Below, one piece after another: positions 22,730-32,311 of a DNA stretch of 64,000 nt. The notes below the pieces were generated by a model. That model was not told the DNA's origin. It searched no databases and worked only from the letters and a program-made list of their open reading frames with translations. This DNA is from Oegoconia quadripuncta (Eukaryota; Arthropoda; Insecta; Lepidoptera; Autostichidae): the NCBI GenBank assembly GCA_949316235.1, contig OX438750.1, forward strand, positions 14,882,865-14,946,864, read 5' to 3'. Numbering within the stretch: the first letter of the stretch is position 1; every line of letters begins with the position of its first letter. Both the position numbers and the translations under genes were made by a program.

Positions 22730-23072
22730 CGCCATATTAATAAACCAATCTCAATACAAGTCTTGAGGCTGTATCAGCCGAGTGCGTCTTAAGAAGTTGA
22801 CGCTATCTCAAGCTCCGTGCTAATTTATAAACTAATCTCGAGGTCTACTCAGCTGAGATCACTGCTCAAGTATTCGCCTCAGCGGCGAATGAATGATGGT
22901 CTTGAGTTTCGTTTATTATTACGTGAAACTCGGCGCACCTCTCAAGTGAGTACTGCTTGAGAATCCGTTATGCGTTTCAGGTCTCAAGTTAGGTTTATTA
23001 ATCAACACGTTTACTTAAGACCGATCACAAGACTTCTAAATCTTGAGAATGGTTTATTAAGACGGGCCTTAG
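22730..23072 (+). mobile_element. Harbinger-like MITE, family M, near full length
   Basis: Left CATATTAATAAACCAATCTC and right GGTTTATTAAGACGGGCC are inverse ends, with TTA following. The interior matches 21241-21495 and, in reverse, 30196-30538. Confidence 0.7.
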
Positions 23073-23701
23073 AGCGCAACTCGAAAATACAGTAGGTACA
23101 CTTGAGTAAGTACATAATGTTTAAACATCTATATTTTGTATATCAAACTTAACGTCATTTAACAGTCATATTGGTATTTATAAATATCGATTCGAACATA
23201 ACGCTTTGAAAGCTTAGGATAAGATAAGATTGGCCTTACTAGAGATGGCAAAGCAAGATATCTCACACATATGTATAAGTAAAGTATGTAAGTTTACATA
23301 CCGTATAAGCTTAGGTTACTTGTAACATAGATTGTAGACCTATATGAACATTATATTTATAATATTAATTTATAGTTAAGTACTCGTAAGTAACGCTTTA
23401 ATTAGATATTTGACTGTAATAATTCTCGTTCGATTGGTTTTCCAATGAGCTGAAGGATTTTGTTAGACACTGGTTTTTTAATTACCTTGAAAACTTAAGA
23501 GAAGAGACGGAACAAATGTTACTATGGGGCCAGTCTTGAAATGGGGAGAAAATAAATGATGTCAGCTGATCGGCATATTCTGTATGAGGAGGGCATATTC
23601 TGTTTAATAATGATATTAAATAGTATGGATAGATATGTTACATTGCCAATAATGGCGTCGTGCGGCCTGCATATATATTACTGCTAATTTTCTTCTCAAG
23701 A

Positions 23702-24216
23702 TTAAAGGTCATAGCTCATTAGAGCCACCCGGCATTCGCTCCGCACCGCCTCGCCTCGTGCGGTTAGTATTCTTTATATGTACTTATATGGGTATGCGCT
23801 CACTACATCAACTCCGTAGCGTCACCGGGATCGCCTTAGTCGTAAGCCCTCCACGCGCGGACGGCGAGTGGACCACTCGGTGACAACTCGTTGCTCGCAT
23901 GCTTACCTTGCGTTGACTGCGCATTGCCAACGTGCGGGTCCCGAGTGGACCGCGTGCTACCCTCGAATGATTTCACGTGTAGACCAAGTGCCAATTGTTA
24001 ACAGACTTCTCGAAAATTCGTAGACCAAACGACGTCCACTCGTTGACCACGCGGGGTCCACTGGTTGACGACACTAGGTCCGCTGGTTGACCGCGCGACG
24101 CTTATTGGTGATAACGCGGCGTCCACCCGTGGATCACCTGCATACAACGAGTGGACGCCGTGCGACGAGGCGGAGCGGAGTGGGTGCCGGGTGGGTCTAA
24201 TGAGCTATACCTTTAA
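23702..24216. mobile_element. TTAA-flanked GC-rich MITE (piggyBac-like target site)
   Basis: TTAA at 23702-23705 and 24213-24216. Directly inside, AGGTCATAGCTCATTAGA at the left pairs with the inverse of TCTAATGAGCTATACCT at the right, and the similarity continues for about 50 bases (CCACCCGGC, CTCCGC). The interior is strongly GC-rich, unlike everything around it. TTAA targets are used by piggyBac and Kolobok elements. No transposase is present. Confidence 0.7.
24033..24141 (+). repeat. 22-base tandem array inside the TTAA MITE
   Basis: Five units resembling GGTCCACTGGTTGACCACGC follow each other at 21-22 base spacing. Confidence 0.6.
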
Positions 24217-24547
24217 GGAGGCAGCTAGTATTCTTGTTTTTAGCGATTTCAGATTAGGTCCGATACCAAAAGTTGCACTTTTGCTTTGAGTGTCTAAACC
24301 GTCTAACTTTTCTCGAGTCGGAGTAGTAATCAAAAAATCACAGTGTCTAAAGCTAAATATTTCATCAACACGATTAAATTGTTTATATTAGCTATGCTTA
24401 GCTTATGTTTATGTAAATAAAATAGTTATACGAGGAGAGATATCCTTGAAAAGAGAAGTATATCTCATCAGCCTGTCTTACCATAAACCTACTTGGAGAA
24501 TAAATCTCGAAAAATCCTAATTAGTCTTCATTAGCATAAGTATTAAT

Positions 24548-24664
24548 GAATAAATATCTTTGCACATACACACAGCACTGTCAAGTTCACACTAAGAAAC
24601 TAGGTTTGTATTATGGATACCAGATGATTATACTACACAAATATTTTTTATTTGGAAATAAATG
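24548..24664 (-). repeat. SINE family B, 3' part, reverse
   Basis: TATGGATACCAGATGATTAT and ACTACACAAATATT match the 3' half of family B. The 5' half lies at 25037-25180, so one copy may be interrupted by the segment between. Confidence 0.5.
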
Positions 24665-24779
24665 GGATGAGTTGGGACTTATAGATGATTGGTGTAAGTG
24701 TCCGAAATATAAAAAAAAAAAATCCCAACTAATATTATAATTTTTTTTTTTTTTTTTTTATGATTGACTGGATTCGCGT

Positions 24780-25036
24780 TTGACCACAATCTCACCTGAT
24801 GAAAAGTGACGATGTGGTCGGAGATGAAGCACAAATACGAAAGTTTGTGTGTGTGTATGTCGTATGTAGATTTATGTATGTATGTTTGTTACCTCTTCAC
24901 GGCTGGACGGATTTGGATGATATTGATTGGTAGACAGATTAGGACCTGGATAAACATATAGGCCAATTTTTTTGCTAAACCAATTTTGATGAAATCTTCC
25001 ACGCGGACGAAGTCGCGGGCGGAAAGCTAGTACATA
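24780..25036 (-). repeat. Retroposon 3' end, reverse ('fcgcccgcg' type)
   Basis: In reverse: TAGCTTTCCGCCCGCGACTT, CCGTCCAGCCGTGAAGAGGT and a TACATACATA tract before AAACTTTCG. Related tails occur at 46646-46872 and 53905-54067. Confidence 0.5.
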
Positions 25037-25180
25037 TATGTATAAATGAAAAACATCCATAACTCGGGAACACATGTCTGTATTCATCATACAAACATAT
25101 GCCCCTAGCGGGATTCGAATCCACGACCTTTTGGTATAGCAATCAGAGTTTCTAACCACTACACCAAACAGGTCGTCATT
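25037..25180 (-). repeat. SINE family B, tRNA-like head, reverse
   Basis: GCGGGATTCGAATCC (B-box) and CTAACCACTACACCAAACAG (A-box) in reverse orientation. Confidence 0.65.
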
Positions 25181-25553
25181 TAAGTCATGTGCTGGACAAG
25201 TATCTCCCATGGCGCTTGATAATTGTGTTTGCTAAAGTGTTTCGATTATGAGCACATTTTTTTATTGTCGAACTACTTATTAAGATTTTTCAAGACTTAC
25301 CAATAACTTATGGTGCGTACGGACATGCATTTTGGCGAAGCAGAGCACGACCCTGGGTAGCTCTATGGTAAGAGCAAATGCCACAATTGGGAATGGTTTA
25401 TGATTTGAATGGGATTCGAAACTTTTGTTTCCTAATAATTTTTGCTATAAATAATATAGATGTTTGTATAAATATGTCTAATAACATTATGTTATATTAA
25501 TTTCCAAAATAGGTAAGTTTTTTATTTTATTACTTAGTCTTTTTTTTTCTTAT

Positions 25554-25805
25554 GGCCAGTAGGTATTCACAATCGAAGTTTGATTCGATTGCGAGACGAT
25601 TCAGAGGGAATTCGGTCTGTGGCATTCTAATTTGATAGATACCTATGTCAAGTTTGACATTTCTAATCGGAAGATGTCACTGTCTACCACAACATAAATA
25701 ATCTAGATTTAGATAGAAATCGATTCGGCTTGCGACCGAATCTATCGACACGGAAAGTCGGAAAGGTAACAACTGAGTTCGCTCGGAATACTTACGGGCC
25801 TAGAA
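25554..25805. mobile_element. Probable MITE with imperfect inverted ends
   Basis: TATGGCCAGTAGGTATTC at the left and GAATACTTACGGGCCTA at the right are roughly inverse. GAATTCGGTC and GACCGAATC occur inside as a second inverted pair. Confidence 0.4.
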
Positions 25806-26261
25806 TCGCTGTAGTATGAGAGAGACTTATTAATTTCGTTTCTACGCGTAGGTATCGATATTGTTTCAACGGTGATATTAAGTGAGTGATATTAAATATA
25901 TTAGATTTAATAACTTCAAATTTGTATTGTTTTGTTAGCATTATTGTATTTTTTTTGTGTAAATATACGACATGTAGCAAAATTAATGTACCTAAGTATA
26001 TTAAATGCGAGCTTGTGGTCTAACAAAAATGCGCTTTACCGCGCATTGAGTGAGGCTTATTTTCAATTGGACATAATACCTACCCACGTTTGTGACAATA
26101 CTTTAAATTTTAAGAAAAAAAGACAATTAAAATAATATTTGAAATGAATTCTGGTAATAATTCAGAACAGAACAGTTTATGTTTTCTTGTTCATTACGTC
26201 ACGTGTTGTAATTTGACGTCTATTGAAGATATTGGTTGATTCTGATGTGCCTTCTCTAAAC

Positions 26262-26563
26262 TAAGGCCCGTATTACAGAACTATGCTCAAGCGTAGATCT
26301 CCGCTTGAGCATAGTTAGGAAGAGATACCGCTATACAAGTTACATAAAGCTGTCCCTTTTTAACTGTCCTCAAGGGGGCATTAAACCCTCTATGTACTTA
26401 TCTTGTATAGCGGCAACTCTTTCTAACTACTCTAAAGCGTAGATCTACGCATGAGGTCAGTTAAAAGGGACAGCTTTATGTGACTTGTATATCGGCATCT
26501 CTGTCTAACTATGCTCAAGCGCTGATCTACGCTTGAGCAACCTTCTTGAAATACGGGCCTTAG
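26262..26563 (+). mobile_element. Harbinger-like MITE, family N, fullest copy
   Basis: Ends TAAGGCCCGTATTACAG and AATACGGGCCTTA are inverse. The interior repeats the GCGTAGATCTACGCTTGAG palindrome and CAGCTTTATGT several times. Confidence 0.7.
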
Positions 26564-27407
26564 ACTGGTACTATTGCATTTTATTATTCCGGAAACAAAG
26601 CGATAGCACTATTTTAAAAGTGGTTTTAGTATAGGGGAGTCGGATCAGCATCAACACCATCATGTACTTACACAGTAATCTTAAGTAGATAAATTTAAGA
26701 ATCCTTACAAAACTTATTTCAAAACACCTCCTTTGTATGGCATTACTATTATAGCCAACATATGTTGGTGAGTAATTATGTAATAAACTTATAAACATAT
26801 TCATTTGCGCTAATGTAAATTTCTTTGCGTGTGCCTTTCAACGTCAATTTGATATTCTAGCGAGCTTAATATATTTATATGGTACTCGTAATTAGGATGT
26901 TTTCATGATTAAACTTTCCCAAGCTAAGATTCTTTACAGCCTGTTCCAATAAAACCTGTTATTATGATTAATATTAATACAAACGCGAGCGCTGCTCTTT
27001 CTTTTTGCATTAGGTACTTACAAAATACCTAGCCCAAATGTATAGGTATATATTTTTAGAGATATTTTTAATAGACTCCAATAACGACATACTAAAAAAA
27101 AAACATACAAACGGCCGAATTGAGAATGTCCTCCTTTTTGAAGTCGGTTAATAAATACATTCTTTTGTGTAAAATATAGGTAGGTACCTACATAACATAA
27201 CCGTATTTAATAATAGTCACCCAAATGTTATGGATTCGATTCTTGATTACTTATTAGATACAGAAAAAGTAACTATACCCGAATGTGAAAGTAATTAAAC
27301 CGCGTCACTTCTTATAAATAAGGCGTAGTACGCCTTATTTATTATTATTACTTTTATTATATAATAGAAGAAGATTAAAACCACAACTATATGTGCTCAA
27401 ATATTAA
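26564..27407. other. AT-rich spacer
   Basis: No supported feature seen. Confidence 0.4.
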
Positions 27408-27530
27408 TGCTGCTGAAGCGTAGATCTGCGCTTGAGCATAGTTAGAAAGAGATGCCGCTATACAAGATTCATAAAGCTGTCCTCAAGCGGAGATCTCTGC
27501 TTGAGTTAGTTTCTGTAATACGGGCCTAAT
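27408..27530 (-). mobile_element. Harbinger-like MITE, family N, short copy
   Basis: GCGTAGATCTGCGCTTGAGC and ATACGGGCCTAA match family N; one end is missing. Confidence 0.5.
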
Positions 27531-28358
27531 TGGCGCTTTGAACAAGAATATAACCGTTAAATTTTCCTTTCCTTTCTCTATCTTCGGAGCGCGATCTTCA
27601 CAATTTTTTATGGCACCACATGGGCACCAAGAAGGTACCTTAAATAATATGTAATTATCATCAGACATGGTTATTTTAAAAGTCACAAAAACAGAAAGTT
27701 GTGGCGCGATTACAGACTAAATAAAACATACATTGTAAGCAAGACTAATTGCGCAAATAAGACAAAATTGTTCACATTGGTGACTAGTTTCACCCCTTAT
27801 TATTCACCTTTTGTTACTCTTTATGTGAACTTCAGGGTAGGTTATTAATATTCCATAGTAGGTAGGTGTATTGGCAGAGCCTAACAATTTGTAAATAATG
27901 TTAAATACTTACCATGGGAATGATATGTATGACATAGTAATATTTACTTTTATTTAAGGTGACGCTTGCACTATGTACCTATAAAGAACCTCGTTGTTGT
28001 CGCATCTGATTAGAATGCGTCAATCTCGTTGGTAATCCAAAAATAATTTGTACAACCAATATTATATACAGCGTGTTGAATTATAATTAGTTCGCATTAA
28101 ATGTCACTATTTGTAAATAATACCTGTGTAGTAGTGTTTCTAATAAACTTGACTTATATAGATGATGGAGTCTTTAATTACAAGTTTACCACAGTTAGGT
28201 ACAGACGAAGCACTGAGGTGTCTATCCAAACCAAGGCGGAGTGAAGGTATGTATGTATATAGCACGTTTTGTAAGGTCATAGCTACAGACAGCTCTCAAA
28301 AGGAGGATATGTACGTAAGTAATGCTAGCATACACAGAGTTGGAATTCAGCTATTTTG
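27531..28358. other. Spacer with one exon-like segment
   Basis: Mostly empty. 28162-28250 is open and flanked by ATATAG and GAAG|GTATGT, but nothing supports it as coding. Confidence 0.3.
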
Positions 28359-28633
28359 ACAACCTGTTTGGTGTAGTTGTTAGCAACTCTGACCACTATA
28401 CCAAAAGATTGCGGGTTCGAATCCCGCTAGGGGCATATTGTTTGTGTGATGAATACGGACATGTGTGCCCGAGTTATGGATGTTTTCATTTATAATAAGT
28501 ATTTATTTACAAAAAAAAAATATTTATGTAGTATATCAACCATCTGGTATCCAGAACACAAGCCTATAGTTGCTTACTGTGGAACTAGATGGCGCTGTGT
28601 GTATGTCTAAGGAATATTTGTTATTTATTTATT
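28359..28633 (+). repeat. tRNA-derived SINE, family B, full length
   Basis: Head ACCTGTTTGGTGTAGTTGTT, B-box GGGTTCGAATCCCGC, body ATGAATACGGACATGTG, tail TATTTATTATAA. It abuts the foldback MITE. Confidence 0.75.
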
Positions 28634-29512
28634 ATAATGTCAAAAAATTGTGCTTAAATAGTGCTAAATAGTGCTCTAAGGAAAAATTATTGCCACTGTG
28701 AGTTACTCAATATTTTAAGTGAGCATTCTGGCGTCACGTTTTGCTGGAATCCTCATTGCGGGGTATGAACGCAGAGACAGCTTTACATATAATTATAATT
28801 TAAATCCCAAATTACTGTGCGTAAATAGTGCCACCGAAAGATACAAATCCCAGAAATACCTAGTTCTTCAAAAACAAGGAAGTTCGGTATTTAGAAGTCT
28901 TTGTGAAAAGGATTCGCGCAAACGTTGGACTTTTTGTCGGTCGGACTTTTTTTGTTCTCCGCGTGTGTTATTGCATATAGCACAACATAATTTTGTAACA
29001 TAAAAACCTTTTTTTTTTTAAAAAGAGCAACCTCTCGAATTTCTTGCTAGTTCTTCCCAGGGGAAAATTGGATTTTGAACAAGCAGTAGCTTAAAAATGT
29101 AAAATCTGATTATTTTAAGTGTACCCTGTGTACCTACAAAATAAAGCATTTTTTTATTTTGATTTTTGACCATACATTACATTCCAACCTCGCGGACAAA
29201 ATAGTCGGATTTTTTGTCCGGTCTATAAAAAGTCCTTCGTTTGTGCTGCCCCTTTTCTCAAAGGCATCTAAATAACTTTCTTGGTTTTGAAAAACTGTTT
29301 GTGGTACTTGAATATTTGGGTAGCACTATTTACGCACAGTTTTTTTGGGATAGGTACTAGTTATAATCATAGTCTCATCGTATGAGAATGAGGATTCCAG
29401 CAACAAGTGACTAATTAATATAGTACTAACGTGACGCCAGAATGCTTTCTTAAACTACAGTGGCACAAACTTTTTCATTTGGGCATTATTTGGCACTATT
29501 TTTAGACATTAT
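28634..29512. mobile_element. Long foldback MITE with a nested LINE 3' end
   Basis: Arms of about 170 bases are inverse: ATAATGTCAAAAA ... GCATTCTGGCGTCACGTT ... GCTGGAATCCTCATT ... GTGCGTAAATAGTGC at the left against the same motifs reversed at 29340-29512. The loop holds a second inverted pair around GTCGGACTTTTTTTG. A LINE-type tail sits at 29030-29166. Confidence 0.65.
29030..29166 (+). mobile_element. LINE 3' end nested in the foldback MITE
   Basis: CGAATTTCTTGCTAGTTCTT and AAGTGTACCCTGTGTACC to ATAAAGCATTTTTTTATTTT; the second half is the same sequence as 12126-12206. Confidence 0.55.
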
Positions 29513-30195
29513 CAAATAGCGAATTCCACTTTGTGTCTAGCATCACGTAGGTACGAGTACCTAGAAATGTTCGCGTGTTCATTGTCGAGCCGTCGAGTTA
29601 TGTTACTTATTTTTAACATACTTGTAAGCAGTTCATAAAACACGCGTGTGTTATAAACGCAAATAGTGAAGTTATATTCTATAACCACACTATTTGCTAT
29701 GTCAAAGAACACAAGTCTCATACAGCCAAGTGATAACACCATCAGTCCGATGAATAAAATATCGCTGATCTCCATGTGTTGTGGAGATCAGTAATAAAAT
29801 ATGCTTCAAATAGATTATTTTTTTAATTTGAAACAGTAGACAGTGAGCCGTGCGATTTTTTATTCTGTTTCCTCGCAAGTAGGTTAAAAAGCGTCGTACG
29901 ATGTAGGTACGTGTTGAAATTCCGCCTCGTGTGTTATAGCCACCATAACGCACTTATACCATATCACATACCTATTATTGTTATGATACGATACCTATAT
30001 TTGGATGGCACTCTGCCCGAGCGACGACTGTCTGGGACTCTGCCATCCGACTGGGTTTCGGGCGTACCGTCAGATCGAGAGGACACCATGTGGGATCCGG
30101 ACGACGGGGGTTAGCTGGTAGAACGCTCCACTTCTACAAGTTGCCCCGGTCGGCGTGGAGTAGCTCAATGAGCGGCTGTAGATTGGATCCAGAAC
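29513..30195. other. Spacer ending in a GC-rich stretch of unknown origin
   Basis: 29998-30190 is GC-rich and briefly open (LSGTLPSDWVSGVPSDREDT, then stop). It looks like part of a repeat-borne sequence; no family recognised. Confidence 0.3.
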
Positions 30196-30538
30196 TTAGG
30201 CCCGTATTAATAAACCATTCTCAAGATTGAGAACAGTCTTGTGACTGATCTCAAGTCAACGTGTTGATTAATAAACCTAACTTGAGACCTGACAAGCACG
30301 TGCACACTCAAGCAGTACTCACTTGAGAGGTGCGCGTATTAATAAACGAAACTCAAGACTATATCACTCTACGCCGCTGAGGCGTATAGGTACTTCAGAA
30401 GTGATCTCAGGTGAGTAAACGTCAAGATTGGTTTATAAATTAGCACGGAGCTTGAGATAGCGTCAACGCATCTCGGGTGATACATGCTCAAGACTTGTAT
30501 TCAAATTGGTTTATTAATACAGACCTTATACAGGTAAA
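30196..30538 (-). mobile_element. Harbinger-like MITE, family M, reverse, full length
   Basis: Ends TTAGGCCCGTATTAATAAAC and GGTTTATTAATACAGACCTTA are inverse, with TTA on both sides. It is the reverse of 22730-23072. Confidence 0.75.
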
Positions 30539-31015
30539 GTAATTTATTGGCCAAATGACAATATTAGTAATACTTACGTATTATGTTGCAAGTAGTCTGC
30601 ACAGCGCACAGATTACCCCCAAAGCGTCTAAGTATTTCTTTCAAAGTAGAAAATAGGCTACAAGGCGGGAATTGAACCCTCTAAATCCGTTTCGCGGGGT
30701 ATTTATGCTGCTGAACGAGCAGTATCATCAGGGGTTATTCTCATTTCCTGCTAGATATATCTAATTCGAAATAATCTCTAATTTAAAATGTCTACTTAAA
30801 ATGTCACAAAAATCTCTTAACAAATAAACGTATTCTCGGGGTCGTTAGAGATAGATGTCGCATTGCGTTTTAATTGTCCATCACTGGTACCTAACCATAC
30901 ATTCCTAAAAAAACAATTGTTTGACTCTGCTTCTTACTATGAATCTGTATGAATGAAAGTGGGCTATACAGCTAGGGAGATTATCTTTCACAGCCTCACA
31001 GGGTGTGATATACAT

Positions 31016-31127
31016 GGTGTAAATTTAAATGCGTCATAAACTTATATTATTTACAGAAACTTTAATTTCGGATACTGAACAACGCTATTCTATACTATTA
31101 TTTAACGTATTTAAATTTACACCCGAC
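31016..31127. mobile_element. Tiny MITE with inverted ends
   Basis: GGTGTAAATTTAAATGCGT at the left and ACGTATTTAAATTTACACC at the right, 112 bases in all. No internal coding. Confidence 0.5.
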
Positions 31128-31800
31128 AATAATGAAAAATACTATTAGTTTTAGTGTTTCTTTATTAAACAATTTAGTTAAGTAGTAATCTGTTTATCAA
31201 CAACAAATATTTACAATTAAATTAAAAGTAATAAGAACATCGCGGTGACTAGATTCATTTTGTATTATTGAGCACAACACCAACATTGCCCGTACATATT
31301 CCCCACATAGTCGTAAGTTACTGCCATTGTATACAAGATTAAGTTTAATTCGTATAAAAACCTGCCAGTTTTTTCGTTCGTTTCATAATACTAATTATAA
31401 TGATACCTTCACATACACAACCAAAAACGATAAGGGGTATTAACACTCCAAAAATCGAAAGAAAACCAAAGTAACTCACAGAAACAGTAAAAACATCTTA
31501 AACAATATCATATCACTGAGTGCAATTAAGAAAAAAAAAACAATAGAAATAACAATCAAAAGTAAACTTTAAGAACTATTACTTGTATTTAATTTATCAA
31601 CTAGCGTAACATCTAAAAATATTGTTTTATAAATATACTATAGTTATTTGTGTGTCAAGTAAACTATTTTAAGTTTTTAGTAAAACATTTTACACAATAG
31701 AGTGGCGCTGGCGCATAGATGGATGTTTATTTTTGATTTTGACGTGTACGTTTGATGAGATAGCGTACGGTTGTCGCCGTTTTTCACGGATAGAGCAATA
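31128..31800. other. AT-rich spacer beyond the SCP 3' end
   Basis: No supported feature seen. Confidence 0.4.
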
Positions 31801-31805
31801 GTAAA

Positions 31806-31950
31806 TATAGAAAACATGCCGGGCGATGGCATCCCGTGCCGTGCCATTTATCGGCTATAGAAAACATGTTGTGCCTGTCTTCTGTCGTCTTTAGAAAACA
31901 TGCCATGATGGCATCACTGATGTTTTTCGGCTTTAGAGAACTGCCGGGTG
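31806..31950. repeat. Degenerate tandem repeat near the SCP 3' end
   Basis: TAGAAAACATGCCGGGCGAT and its variants occur four times at about 31808, 31858, 31892 and 31934, with GATGGCAT within the units. Confidence 0.5.
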
Positions 31951-32069
31951 ATGGCCTAAACTTCTTGTAATTTGTCGTTGACGAATGCCAATACTGAAAT
32001 GCTTTTGGGCCGGCTTTAATCGTATCGTGCGTGACTTACGTTCCGACTGTGTCACATCTCGAAGTCTGC

Positions 32070-32075
32070 TTTATT
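32070..32075 (-). terminator. Possible SCP poly(A) signal
   Basis: TTTATT on the + strand (AATAAA on the - strand), 114 bases past the SCP stop; a second copy follows at 32081-32086. Confidence 0.45.
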
Positions 32076-32188
32076 TCATGTTTATTTTTATCTACTATCA
32101 CGTCAAAGCCGGCATTTGGTTTACGTATAAATTTTAAGTTAAATAGGTGTGTCAGTCATGGGCCTATATGGTCTATATGAGACCTTGC

Positions 32189-32311
32189 TTATAGTTCTAA
32201 GGGTCCGAACAAATGTTTGGCTTGACAGTTCTCGCTTTGGTCGCCGAGGAATTGTGCGAAGAGCTCTTGGTACCTGCCGATTGTGAGCCCGCCCAACTTT
32301 CTGTCGTCGTC
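32189..32311 (-). CDS. Scp: SCP exon 4: degenerate EF-hand 4 and C-terminus
   Basis: Acceptor TGTTACAG. It encodes GGLTIGRYQELFAQFLGD and ends HLFGPLEL before TAA at 32191-32189, matching the family end (RYQELYAQF ... LFGPL). Confidence 0.95.
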   Translation of the reverse strand, partial: DDDRKLGGLTIGRYQELFAQFLGDQSENCQAKHLFGPLEL

